Shown here: positions 53,132 through 61,985 of the stretch, piece by piece
How positions within the stretch are numbered: position 1 is the stretch's first letter
Layout: each line of letters begins with the position of its first letter
From: SFEL01 sp045603585
GTDB lineage: Bacteria > Bacillota > Clostridia > Christensenellales > CAG-138
NCBI GenBank assembly: GCA_045603585.1
Contig: JAZUMK010000012.1
Location: 24,752-88,751, forward strand
Length of the DNA stretch: 64,000 bases
Direction: 5' to 3'
Translations under genes and position numbers: made by a program
Notes under the pieces: generated by a model
The model's input: the letters and a program-made list of their open reading frames with translations, nothing else
The model's database searches: none
Told to the model about the DNA's origin: nothing

Positions 53132-54103
53132 ATGGAATCCAAAGCTGCCGGAGTTTCCGCAACTCCGAATCCCCCTGCGAAAAGGGTAAAAAAACTCACC
53201 CTCAAGGGTGAAACCTACAGCTGGTCTGAGATCAGCGTCGGCTGGCTGCTTCTGCTGCCTGCCCTGGCCTTCCTGATATTCACCTTCGTTATCCCGGTAA
53301 TACAGGTAGTTCAGCTCAGCTTCACAAACTACAACACCATCACCGGTGCAATGAGTCCTGCCGGATTCTCAAATTACGTATACCTTGTAACCGGCGATAC
53401 CAGTGCGTACTTCTATCAGTCCCTGGGACATACCGTTGTATACGCCATTGTGCGTATAGGCTTCGATATCACCCTGGCTCTGCTTATTGCGGTAATGCTG
53501 GATTCTTACATTCCCTTTAAGAAGTTCCTCAGAGCTTCCTATTTTGCCCCCGTTGTAGTTCCCGTAGTTGCATCCAGCCTTATCTGGATCTGGTTCTATG
53601 ACCCCAACGTAGGCCCCTTCAACCAGATTCTCGGCTGGCTTGGCATGGAACCCATCAAGTGGCTGTATCATGAAAGCACCTCCCTCATGTCCGTGCTCAT
53701 CTTCTCCATCTGGAAGGGTCTGGGCTACAACATGATCCTCTTCCTTACCGGCCTTCAGGGCATACCCGATTCCTACGTGGAAGCAGCCCGTATAGACGGC
53801 GCCACCAACTGGCAGCTGTTCTGGCGGGTAAAGCTGCCCCTGCTCAGACCCATCATGTCCTTCGTATTCATGATGGACTTTATCGAAGCATTCAAGGCAT
53901 TTACCGAGGTCAACGTTATGACCCCCACCGGCGGTCCCCTCAGGTCCACCATGCTTATCGTAAACTACATTTACGAGCTGGCATTTACCAACGGACGTAT
54001 GGGCCGCGCCGCTGCAGCCGCTATGATTTTGTTTGTGATCATACTTGCCTTTACCATCATCCGCAACCGTATGAACGCAAGCAAGACCGTGGATTACGAT
54101 TAA
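53132..54103 (+). CDS. Sugar ABC transporter permease (MalF/UgpA type)
   Basis: 323 aa with a basic cytoplasmic N-terminus and six helices. The EAA loop EAARIDGATNWQLFWRVKLP near residue 225 is characteristic. Part of the three-gene CUT1 importer with the next permease and binding protein. No dedicated ATPase is in the operon, so a shared MsmX/UgpC-type ATPase elsewhere is needed, as is common in Firmicutes. Confidence 0.94.
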   Translation: MESKAAGVSATPNPPAKRVKKLTLKGETYSWSEISVGWLLLLPALAFLIFTFVIPVIQVVQLSFTNYNTITGAMSPAGFSNYVYLVTGDTSAYFYQSLGHTVVYAIVRIGFDITLALLIAVMLDSYIPFKKFLRASYFAPVVVPVVASSLIWIWFYDPNVGPFNQILGWLGMEPIKWLYHESTSLMSVLIFSIWKGLGYNMILFLTGLQGIPDSYVEAARIDGATNWQLFWRVKLPLLRPIMSFVFMMDFIEAFKAFTEVNVMTPTGGPLRSTMLIVNYIYELAFTNGRMGRAAAAAMILFVIILAFTIIRNRMNASKTVDYD

Positions 54104-54122
54104 TCAAAGGAGGTAACCCGCT

Positions 54123-54959
54123 ATGAAAACCAAAAAGAGCAAGCTCAAGCGCAAAAACTGGGGAACCTTCACCGTACTCGCAATCGGCTCCATCACCATG
54201 CTGTTCCCCTTTGCATGGATGTTCCTTTCTTCCTTCAAGACCAAGGCAGACGTATACGTATATCCTCCCAGATGGCTGCCTTCTCAGTGGAACTGGGATA
54301 ACTTCGAAGCAGTATTCGAAATGATCCCCTTCCTGCGCTACTACGGCAACAGCATACTGACCTCTGTGCTGCAGACCGCCATCATAATCGTGGTATCCAT
54401 ACTCACCGCATACGCGCTTACCAAGCTGCGTTTCCCCGGTGCAAACCTGTTTAACACCTTTATGATGAGCAGTATGTTTGTTCCCACTGTTGTTACCATG
54501 ATCCCCCTGTATTTGACCGTATCCAGCATGGGCATGGCCAACACCTACGCAGGCATCATACTGCCCCAGATCAACACAGCATTTACCACCATGCTGCTGG
54601 CAAGCTTCTTTGCGGCAATACCCACAGACCTTATAGACGCCGCAAAGCTGGACGGCTGCGGATACTTCAGGGTGCTTACCAAGGTCGTGCTGCCCAACTC
54701 CAAGGGCGCCATCTCCACCGCCACCCTGTTCACCTTCCTGGGCGCATGGAAGAGCTACACCTGGCCCCTCATCATCACCAACAGCACAGAATACCGCACG
54801 CTGCCCATCGGTTTGAAGTATCTGGTAACCGAGTCCAGCTCCGAGTATCAGATCATGATGGCTGCCTCCCTTATGGCCATCCTGCCCGTACTGATTCTCT
54901 TCATCTTCTGTGAAAAGCAATTGGTTAAGTCCATTACCCTTACCGGTATGAAATCTTAA
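54123..54959 (+). CDS. Sugar ABC transporter permease (MalG/UgpE type)
   Basis: 278 aa, six helices. The EAA loop DLIDAAKLDGCGYFRVLTKV near residue 165 and the opening FPFAWMFLSSFKTKADVY are those of the second CUT1 permease. Start preceded by AAAGGAGG. Pairs with the preceding permease. Confidence 0.94.
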   Translation: MKTKKSKLKRKNWGTFTVLAIGSITMLFPFAWMFLSSFKTKADVYVYPPRWLPSQWNWDNFEAVFEMIPFLRYYGNSILTSVLQTAIIIVVSILTAYALTKLRFPGANLFNTFMMSSMFVPTVVTMIPLYLTVSSMGMANTYAGIILPQINTAFTTMLLASFFAAIPTDLIDAAKLDGCGYFRVLTKVVLPNSKGAISTATLFTFLGAWKSYTWPLIITNSTEYRTLPIGLKYLVTESSSEYQIMMAASLMAILPVLILFIFCEKQLVKSITLTGMKS

Positions 54960-54971
54960 GGAGGAAACACA

Positions 54972-56318
54972 ATGAAGCGCAATGTAAAGATCCTGTCCCT
55001 TGTAATGGCCGTGGCAATGATGCTGTCTGTCACCGGCTGTCTGCCCGCCCCCGCAGCCCCCGTTACCGATACCCCGGTAAATGAAGGCGTTGACTTCGTC
55101 ACCCCTATGGATCCCGCCCAGCGCGAGAAGGTATCCCTGGAAATCTGGTATGCCGTATCCGGTACCAGCGGCGAAAAGTTCGTTGAACAGGCCACCGCAT
55201 TTGATGAGGCCAACGATCTGGTAGATCTGGAGCTCAGCTATTCCGGCGGCGCCAATGACACCTCCACCAAGGTCAGCGCTGCTCTGCTTACCGATACCGC
55301 TCCCGACATCGCCCTGATGTATGCAGGTCCTTCCTACACCGGCGGCCGCAATGACTTCACCATGGATCAGCTGATCCAGCGCGAAGGCTTCAACGCCGAG
55401 GATATCTTCCCCGGCATGTGGGATTACTGCAAGTACTACACCAGCGATGCCGTTTGCGCAGTTCCCTATGGCATCAGCACCCAGGTAATGTACTACAACA
55501 AGGACATCCTTGCTGCAGCTGGCGTGGACATGACCAACCCTCCCAAGACCTGGGACGAGTTCTATGAAGTATGCCTCAAGTGCCTTGAAGGCGGCAACGT
55601 CAACAACACCGAAGACTTCACTGCCTTCGATGTAACCGATACCGGCTGGCTGTTCAAGTCCATGGCCATGCAGAATGGCTGCCCCATCGTTGAAAGCACT
55701 CCCGAAGACGGCGTAACTCCCGTATTCAACAACGAAGCTGCTATAGAAGTTGCCGAATACTGGAAGAAGATGGTTGACGCAGGCATCATGGCTCCCGGCG
55801 AGCACAATGTTGCCGAGAACAAGTTCCTCTCCGGCAATCTGGCTTTCCTGGCCATGTCCAGCAACCGTATCTCCCGCTGGACCGACGTTGACATCAACAT
55901 CGGCGCCATCGAAATGCCCTACTTCAATACTCCCTCCGTCGCTCTCGGCGGCAGCGTTCTCGTAGTATTCACTCAGGATCCTCAGAAGATCGAAGCTGCA
56001 TGGGAATTTGTAGACTACATGCTGGAAGTTGACCGTCAGACTGAGTTCGCTCTCTCCACCGGCTACCTGCCCGTTCGTCAGTCCGCTCTGGATCTGCCTG
56101 CTGTACAGGATGCCATCAGCAACAACGATATGTACAATATCGCATTCAACCAGCTGTCCTACACCTGGGCCTATGTACACTTCGAGCAGATGGGTACCAT
56201 GGACCTCCAGATCGCCGATGCTCTGAGCCGCGTTGAAAAGGGCACTCTCCAGCCCCAGGAAGCCTTTGATACCGCTGTAAACCGCGTAATCGACGAGCTT
56301 GCCGTAGACGCACAGTAA
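54972..56318 (+). CDS. Sugar ABC transporter substrate-binding lipoprotein (family 1)
   Basis: 448 aa. Signal peptide with lipobox SVTGC at about residues 16-20 followed by a Pro/Ala linker, then a family-1 solute-binding domain (WYAVSGTSGEKFVEQ, TDTAPDIALMYAG, YNKDILAAAGVDMTNPPKTWDEF). It captures a sugar or glycerol-phosphodiester type ligand for the CUT1 permeases. Followed by a hairpin at 56351-56395, then the rest of the operon. Confidence 0.93.
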   Translation: MKRNVKILSLVMAVAMMLSVTGCLPAPAAPVTDTPVNEGVDFVTPMDPAQREKVSLEIWYAVSGTSGEKFVEQATAFDEANDLVDLELSYSGGANDTSTKVSAALLTDTAPDIALMYAGPSYTGGRNDFTMDQLIQREGFNAEDIFPGMWDYCKYYTSDAVCAVPYGISTQVMYYNKDILAAAGVDMTNPPKTWDEFYEVCLKCLEGGNVNNTEDFTAFDVTDTGWLFKSMAMQNGCPIVESTPEDGVTPVFNNEAAIEVAEYWKKMVDAGIMAPGEHNVAENKFLSGNLAFLAMSSNRISRWTDVDINIGAIEMPYFNTPSVALGGSVLVVFTQDPQKIEAAWEFVDYMLEVDRQTEFALSTGYLPVRQSALDLPAVQDAISNNDMYNIAFNQLSYTWAYVHFEQMGTMDLQIADALSRVEKGTLQPQEAFDTAVNRVIDELAVDAQ

Positions 56319-56350
56319 AAACATAACAGGGCCTTTTCAGCCCATTTTAG

Positions 56351-56400
56351 GTAAAAGCCGATCAACGGCCCGCGGGCACGCAGGTCGGCTTTTACATTTT
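56351..56400 (+). terminator. Hairpin terminator/attenuator after the binding-protein gene
   Basis: A 12-bp stem (56351-56362 with 56384-56395) with a GC-rich loop and T-rich tail. It probably lowers expression of downstream genes relative to the binding protein, as is common in ABC operons. Confidence 0.72.
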
Positions 56401-56428
56401 ATTTTGAAGTGAAAGGATACCTAAAACA

Positions 56429-57214
56429 ATGCTTCAGGATCGTTTTTCTTTTTCCACCGGCGCACTTTTCCCTCTTAATACCGAAGATGCCCTTACCCTG
56501 CTCGCTCAGGCCGGCTTTAAAAACGCCGAGCTGATGCCCCAGAGTCTTTCCGACGCCAGCGAGGAAAGCACCCTTCTCTTTGAAAAAACCGGCGTACGCA
56601 TCGCTTCCATACATTACCCCCTTGCTTTCTTCCCCATGCTCTATACCCCCCATAAGGCCATGCAGGCAGACGGAAGAAAGTACGTTACCCAGCTCCTCAC
56701 CCTCGGCAAGCGCCTTGGCACGGAGTTCCTTGTCGTCCATCCCCACGAGCCCTTCCGCAAGGGGCATGAGGATATTCTGGACGATCCCGTTGTGGAAAAC
56801 CTCAAGTGGCTTGCAGGCGAGTGCGATCGCTTCGGCATAACCGTTGCCATGGAAAACTCCCCCAAGACCTGCGCCACCCCCGAGCAGCTGGATGCATATG
56901 TAAAGATGCTCAACTGCCCCAATATCAAGCCTATGGTGGACACCACCGAGGTGCGCGAAGCCGACGGCGACCCCGTTGCCTTCATCGAAAAGCTACCCCC
57001 CTGCCATCTCCACATGTCGGATTTTCTGGGCGATGTGAAGCACCTGCCCGCAGGCGAAGGCGATACCGACTGGCCCGGCATCAAGAGGGCCCTTGGCGGC
57101 GACAAATATACCGGCTTCTACACCCTTGAACCCGCATACAGATTCTACCTTGAAGATATACCCAAGAAGCTTAAAGAAGGCTTTGAATTCCTCGAGAGGA
57201 CATTTGGCGTATGA
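56429..57214 (+). CDS. Sugar phosphate isomerase/epimerase (AP-endonuclease-2 TIM barrel)
   Basis: 261 aa. Motifs FSFSTGALFPLNTEDALTLL, VVHPHEP, VAMENSPKT and KPMVDTTEV follow the xylose-isomerase-like TIM barrel with metal ligands Glu, Asp, His and Glu (final LEP). These enzymes isomerise or epimerise sugars and polyols, including inositol-type compounds. It overlaps the ADP-ribosylglycohydrolase gene by 4 bases. Confidence 0.87.
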   Translation: MLQDRFSFSTGALFPLNTEDALTLLAQAGFKNAELMPQSLSDASEESTLLFEKTGVRIASIHYPLAFFPMLYTPHKAMQADGRKYVTQLLTLGKRLGTEFLVVHPHEPFRKGHEDILDDPVVENLKWLAGECDRFGITVAMENSPKTCATPEQLDAYVKMLNCPNIKPMVDTTEVREADGDPVAFIEKLPPCHLHMSDFLGDVKHLPAGEGDTDWPGIKRALGGDKYTGFYTLEPAYRFYLEDIPKKLKEGFEFLERTFGV

Positions 57215-58173
57215 TGAACCGTATCCGTAACGTATTTACCGCCCTTGCCGTGGGCGACGCAATGGGCATGCCCACCGAATTTATGACCCGCAGGGAAATC
57301 AAGGAAGCCTTTGGCGTGCCCGACAGGCTGCTGCTGCCTGAGGAATCACAGAAGCACGGCAATCTGCCCCATGCCACCGTTACCGACGATACCGAGCAGA
57401 ATCTGTGGCTGTACAGGCTGTATCTGAAAGAGGGACACGTGGATATCGTCCAGACAGCAAACAGCCTGCTGGACTGGGCTGAGGTTACCGGAGCTGCCGA
57501 AAAGAAGTATATCGGCCCCAGCTCCCTGCGCGCCCTCAATGCTATCAAGGCCGGTGAAGACCCCAATACTGCCGGTATTTTCGGCACCACCTGCGGCGGC
57601 ATAATGCGCACCCCTGCTGCTGTGCTTTACAAGGACCACGCAAACGAAGCCGAGCTTGCTGAGGATATCCGCAGCTGTCTCGTATGCACCCATAACACCT
57701 CCGAGGCTCTTGAAGCTGCTGGCGCATACGGCTTTGCCCTTCATGCGGCAATGCACGGCGCTTCCATGGAAGAAATAGTCGACGCAGCCGTACGTGGCGG
57801 CAGCGTGCTCTTTGACCGCGCCCCCTTCCTGGGCTGCGCTCCCTCCAGCGTAGAGCGCATGAAGCTTGCCCTTAAGCTCTCCGAGACCATGGATGACGAA
57901 GCCCTGATGGACTACGTATACGACATAATGGGCGCAGGTCTGCCCTCCGCAGACGTTGCAGGCGCCGCCTTTGCGGTATTCTTTGCCGCAAAGGATGACG
58001 TATGGAAGGCCATACGCCTCAGCGCAGGTCTCGGCGGAGATACCGATACCGTAGCCGCCCTGGCAGGCGCACTTTGCGCTGCCTACGCAGGCAAGCTGAA
58101 TATCCCCTCAGAAATCATCGAAAAGGTTTTCGCCGCCAACCCTGTGCTTTGCGGCGCTCCCTGGGAGAACTAA
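57211..58173 (+). CDS. ADP-ribosylglycohydrolase family protein
   Basis: 320 aa. The family's metal-binding motifs are visible: GDAMGMPTEF near residue 14, VTDDTEQNL near residue 55, and GLGGDTDTVAALAGAL near residue 285, giving the Asp/Thr cluster for two Mg2+ ions. The enzyme removes ADP-ribose from protein or cleaves related N-glycosides. In sugar operons it often has an undetermined small-molecule role, for example on a ribosyl or ADP-ribosyl metabolite. ATG overlaps the isomerase stop. Confidence 0.88.
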   Translation: MMNRIRNVFTALAVGDAMGMPTEFMTRREIKEAFGVPDRLLLPEESQKHGNLPHATVTDDTEQNLWLYRLYLKEGHVDIVQTANSLLDWAEVTGAAEKKYIGPSSLRALNAIKAGEDPNTAGIFGTTCGGIMRTPAAVLYKDHANEAELAEDIRSCLVCTHNTSEALEAAGAYGFALHAAMHGASMEEIVDAAVRGGSVLFDRAPFLGCAPSSVERMKLALKLSETMDDEALMDYVYDIMGAGLPSADVAGAAFAVFFAAKDDVWKAIRLSAGLGGDTDTVAALAGALCAAYAGKLNIPSEIIEKVFAANPVLCGAPWEN

Positions 58174-58176
58174 ATC

Positions 58177-59628
58177 ATGAAACACTTTGACGTTATCATC
58201 ATTGGCGGCGGCGCTGTGGGCAGCTCCATTGCCTGGCGCCTCAGCCGCTACAACCTGAGCGTTGCGCTGGTGGATAAGGAAGTTGACGTTGCCATCGGCA
58301 CTACCGGCCGCAACAGCGCAGTTGTCCACGCCGGCTTCAACAACCGTCCTGGCAGCCTTATGGCAAAGCTGTGCGTTCAGGGCAATGAGGAATTCGAAGA
58401 GCTTGCAAAGCTCCTGGACGTTCCCTATAAAAAGACCGGCAAGATGCTGGTCGGCTATAACGAAGAGGATAAACAGGCTCTCCTTAAGCTTATCGCCCAG
58501 GGCGAAGCAAACGGCTGCAAGGGCCTCAGGCTCATTGATGAAGATGAAGTCCGCGCCCTTGACCCCAATGTCCCCGCAAAGTGGGGCATGCTTTCCCCCA
58601 ATACCGCAATAATCAGCCCCTTCCTCTACAATATCCACCTTGCAGAAGCCGCCGTAAAAAACGGCGTTACCTTCCTGCCCTGCCATGAAGTCACCGCCAT
58701 CCATAAGCAGGATGACCTCTTTGTGCTGGATACCGTCAAGGAGCAGCTCAGCTGCGGCTTGCTTATCAATTCCGCAGGATTGTTTGCCGATAAGATAAGC
58801 GCAATGGCCGGCGATGACCGCTATACCATCTACCCCTGCCGCGGCGAATATTACCTTATGGATAAAATGCCTGAGGGTATGCTTCCCATGCCCATTTATC
58901 CCGTACCCCGTCCCGGCGTAGGCGGTTTGGGTGTGCATCTTACCCCCACCATTGACGGCAACATGATCATCGGCCCCTCGGCAGAGTATGTTGAAGGTCA
59001 CGAAGACCTTGGTACCACCCAGAAGACTCTGGATCAGCTGGAAAGAGAAGCCAAGGAGCTTTACAGCTGCCTTAATATGCGCTCTGTAATCGGCACCTAT
59101 GCCGGCATGAGAGCAAAGCTGGTGGCAAAGGGGCAGGCAAATTACGGCGATTTCGTAATTGAACACAGCCCCCTTGTTCAGAATCTCATTCAGCTTATCG
59201 GCATAGAGTCCCCCGGCCTCACCGCCTCCATGCCCATCGCAAAGATGGTGGAAGGCATTGTAAAAGAGCTTATTCCCCTCTCTGAAAAGGCAGAATGGGA
59301 CGGCAGCTATAAGGGTATACCCTGCTTTGCCGAGCTGTCTCGGGAGGAACAGGCCGCCCTTATCGCGCAGGATCCCGAATACGGCGATGTGGTTTGCCGC
59401 TGTGAAACCGTGACCAAGGCAGAGATCCGCGCCGCCTTTGAAAATCCTCTGGGCGCACGCAGCCTTGTTTCCATCAAGAACCGCGTTCGTGCCACCATGG
59501 GCCGCTGCAACGGTGGCTATTGCTTCAGCCGCATGGTAAACATGCTGAAGGATGAATACAACATTCCCCCTGAGGAAATCTCCTACAAGCGGGAAAATGA
59601 CCATCCCTTTGTGGGCAGCGTAAAGTAA
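58177..59628 (+). CDS. GlpA-like FAD-dependent dehydrogenase with C-terminal BFD domain
   Basis: 483 aa. N-terminal FAD fold VIIIGGGAVGSSIAWRLSRY, then TGRNSAVVHAGFNN and the DAO catalytic core. Residues about 405-460 hold a BFD-like [2Fe-2S] domain (VVCRCETVTKAEI and GRCNGGYC). This resembles the anaerobic glycerol-3-phosphate dehydrogenase GlpA or 2-hydroxyglutarate dehydrogenase-type enzymes of Clostridia. It oxidises a hydroxy-acid or polyol-phosphate, passing electrons to the next gene's product. Three bases separate it from the upstream gene. Confidence 0.88.
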   Translation: MKHFDVIIIGGGAVGSSIAWRLSRYNLSVALVDKEVDVAIGTTGRNSAVVHAGFNNRPGSLMAKLCVQGNEEFEELAKLLDVPYKKTGKMLVGYNEEDKQALLKLIAQGEANGCKGLRLIDEDEVRALDPNVPAKWGMLSPNTAIISPFLYNIHLAEAAVKNGVTFLPCHEVTAIHKQDDLFVLDTVKEQLSCGLLINSAGLFADKISAMAGDDRYTIYPCRGEYYLMDKMPEGMLPMPIYPVPRPGVGGLGVHLTPTIDGNMIIGPSAEYVEGHEDLGTTQKTLDQLEREAKELYSCLNMRSVIGTYAGMRAKLVAKGQANYGDFVIEHSPLVQNLIQLIGIESPGLTASMPIAKMVEGIVKELIPLSEKAEWDGSYKGIPCFAELSREEQAALIAQDPEYGDVVCRCETVTKAEIRAAFENPLGARSLVSIKNRVRATMGRCNGGYCFSRMVNMLKDEYNIPPEEISYKRENDHPFVGSVK

Positions 59629-59639
59629 GGGAGGATGCC

Positions 59640-61247
59640 ATGGAAAGATACGATCTCATTATCATAGGCGCAGGCCCCGGCGGTCTTGCCGCTGCGGCAA
59701 AGGCAAAGGAATGCGGCGTTGGCAGCATACTTATTCTGGAGCGCAATCCCGAAGCAGGCGGCATACTGAATCAGTGCATACACGACGGCTTTGGCGTTGA
59801 GCGTTTCGGCGAAGCCCTTTCCGGCCCGGAATACGTGGCTCGCTTTCTTCCTGCCCTTGAGCAGGAGGGCATCACCCTCAAGTGCTGTGCAATGGCCCTT
59901 GAGCTTACCCCCCAGCCCGGCGTACGCTACATCGACCGCGAAGGCATGCACAATGCGGTTTGCGGAGCATTGATCCTTGCAACCGGCTGCCGCGAGCGCA
60001 CCCGCGGCGCGATCGCCGTTCCCGGCGACAGGCCTGCAGGTATCTACACCGCAGGCGTGGTTCAGCATCTGGTAAACATCGACAACGTCCTTCCCGGCAA
60101 GCGTGCCGTCATACTTGGCAGCGGCGATATCGGCCTTATCATGGCCCGCCGTCTCACCCTGGAAGGTATGGAAATCGCCTGCGTGCTGGAAAAGATGCCC
60201 TATTGCAGCGGCCTTGCCCGCAATGTGCGCCAGTGTCTGCAGGATTACGACATTCCTCTGCACCTGTCCACCACCGTTACCCATATAATCGGCAAAAAGC
60301 ACCTTGAAGCGGTGGTTGTGACCGAGTTTGACCAAAACGGCAAGCCCATTCCCTCCACCAGCCGCACCATCCCCTGCGATACGCTGGTATTGTCCGTTGG
60401 CCTTATCCCGGAAAACGAGCTTGCAAAAGCCTGCGGCATCAAGATGGATCCTGTAACCGGCGGCGCGCTGGTTGACGGTCGCCTTATGACAAGCGTGCCC
60501 GGCATATTCTCCTGCGGCAACGGCCTCCACGTTCACGATATCGTGGACATGGTATCCGCCGAAGCCGAAACCGCCGCAGAAAACGCCGCAAAGTACATTG
60601 CTGACCATATGAGCAGCGAGGACAAAGGCATTGCTCTGGATATCGGTACAGGTATCCGCTATGCCCTGCCCAGAAGCATACTTCCCGGCAGCAAAACCAC
60701 CCTCTCCATGAGGGTAAGCGCCCCTGCCCATATGCAGACCATACTGGTGGAGCGTGACGGCCAGATCATCGCAAAGAAGGCCCTGCGCCGCCTGTCCCCT
60801 GCCGAAATGATAAGGATACCCCTGCCCCCTCAGTCCCCTGAAGGCGGCAATATCAAGGTATCCGTCAGGCAGGATGAGATCCCTGCGGACATGCTGTCTC
60901 AGAGCGAGCTCACCTGCACCGTATGCCCCAACGGCTGCTCCCTTATTCCCGTCATTCACGATGACGGCAAGGTGGAGATACAGGGCGCGCTGTGCCCCCG
61001 CGGCGTCCAGTTCGGCACCAACGAGGTCACCAATCCCATGCGTTCCCTCACCAGCACTGTTCGCATCCATAACGGCGCATATCCCCTTGTTGCGGTTCGC
61101 GGCCTGTCTGTCCTTCCCAAGAAGGAGCTTAAGCAGCGGGTAAAGGAGCTGCGGGATGTGACCCTTACCGCTCCCGTTTCCAGCGGCGACCGCTTTACCG
61201 CCGCCGGCATGGAGCTGGTGATCACAGGAAGCGTAAAAGAAAAGTAA
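59640..61247 (+). CDS. GlpB-like FAD/NAD oxidoreductase fused to DUF1667
   Basis: 535 aa. Residues 1-400: disulfide-oxidoreductase fold with LIIIGAGPGGLAAAAKAKEC and VILGSGDIGLIMARRL, plus ATGCRERTRGAIAVPG. From about residue 420 a DUF1667 domain starts at LTCTVCPNGCSL with further cysteines (ALCPRG). In many Clostridia these are two genes in a GlpA-oxidoreductase-DUF1667 triad; here the last two are one polypeptide. It likely carries electrons from the GlpA-like enzyme. A terminator follows at 61260-61287. Confidence 0.88.
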   Translation: MERYDLIIIGAGPGGLAAAAKAKECGVGSILILERNPEAGGILNQCIHDGFGVERFGEALSGPEYVARFLPALEQEGITLKCCAMALELTPQPGVRYIDREGMHNAVCGALILATGCRERTRGAIAVPGDRPAGIYTAGVVQHLVNIDNVLPGKRAVILGSGDIGLIMARRLTLEGMEIACVLEKMPYCSGLARNVRQCLQDYDIPLHLSTTVTHIIGKKHLEAVVVTEFDQNGKPIPSTSRTIPCDTLVLSVGLIPENELAKACGIKMDPVTGGALVDGRLMTSVPGIFSCGNGLHVHDIVDMVSAEAETAAENAAKYIADHMSSEDKGIALDIGTGIRYALPRSILPGSKTTLSMRVSAPAHMQTILVERDGQIIAKKALRRLSPAEMIRIPLPPQSPEGGNIKVSVRQDEIPADMLSQSELTCTVCPNGCSLIPVIHDDGKVEIQGALCPRGVQFGTNEVTNPMRSLTSTVRIHNGAYPLVAVRGLSVLPKKELKQRVKELRDVTLTAPVSSGDRFTAAGMELVITGSVKEK

Positions 61248-61259
61248 ATATCAAAAATG

Positions 61260-61287
61260 ACGGCAGTATTGCCGTCCTTTTTATTTA
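61260..61287 (+). terminator. Rho-independent terminator
   Basis: A 7-bp stem (61260-61266 with 61271-61277) with a GTAT loop and CTTTTTATTT tail ends the sugar/GlpAB-like operon. A second, weaker hairpin lies at about 61290-61312. Confidence 0.85.
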
Positions 61288-61321
61288 TCCAAAGTAAGCC
61301 TATCAGGCTTGCTTTTTAATG

Positions 61322-61945
61322 CTATTTACCAAATTCATTTATCTTTTCCTGCAGCTTTTCCACAAACAGACCCACATGATATCCATCACAAACCGCATGA
61401 TGCACCTGTATCGCCAGAGGAAGCATGCGCTTTCCGTCCCGTTCAAAGTATTTTCCCATGGTAAAGATAGGCAGCAGGAATTTTCCATCGTCAAAAACAT
61501 TTATATTGACGGAAGAAAACTCCAGCCAGGGAAGCATGGAAATATTAAAGGAATTTTGCGGAGTCCCTTCTTTTGGCGCATATCGCCTTGATACCGAGTA
61601 TTTCTTCTCATCCGTCTCGTAGCTTTTGAGGAACTCGCCGTAATCCTCAGAAAAATACGACCATATCCCTGAGAAATTGCCGTTTTGCTTATTGAATACG
61701 GTATACATAGGGTGCATACTGTCATACACGCCCACCCCTTCCTTGGTAAGGGAGGTGCGGAACTCAGGCATCTCGTTTACGGTTTTTGTGAGCAGCCATA
61801 TCATGGCCGGATACAGCCGCTGCTCCTTCAATGGAGTTATATCCAGATTGACGGTTATGGAATAGGTGCATATTACCTCATTTATAAAATGCTGGTAAAA
61901 TTCCCTGCGTTCCCAGTTATCCATGTCGATAAGCCTGAATGCCAT
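61322..61945 (-). CDS. Chloramphenicol acetyltransferase-like acyltransferase
   Basis: 207 aa, the usual length of type A CAT. The catalytic HHAVCDGYHVGLFVEKLQ motif is near the C-terminus, and the N-terminus (WERREFYQHF) matches the family. It transfers an acetyl group from acetyl-CoA to a hydroxyl acceptor. Many chromosomal CAT-like genes in Clostridia have unknown substrates, so resistance cannot be assumed. Convergent with the GlpB-like gene and co-oriented with the MocR gene. Confidence 0.9.
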   Translation of the reverse strand: MAFRLIDMDNWERREFYQHFINEVICTYSITVNLDITPLKEQRLYPAMIWLLTKTVNEMPEFRTSLTKEGVGVYDSMHPMYTVFNKQNGNFSGIWSYFSEDYGEFLKSYETDEKKYSVSRRYAPKEGTPQNSFNISMLPWLEFSSVNINVFDDGKFLLPIFTMGKYFERDGKRMLPLAIQVHHAVCDGYHVGLFVEKLQEKINEFGK

Positions 61946-61985
61946 ATTTATACCGCCTTGATGTTTATTATCATCATTATATCAT

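Noticed and set aside
54057..56324. 755-aa minus-strand frame opposite the sugar transporter genes
   Set aside because: Antisense shadow of the permease and binding-protein genes.
61322..61945. Chloramphenicol resistance gene acquired on a mobile element
   Set aside because: The HHxxxDG motif is present, but there is no insertion sequence or integron nearby and many chromosomal CAT-like proteins have other substrates.
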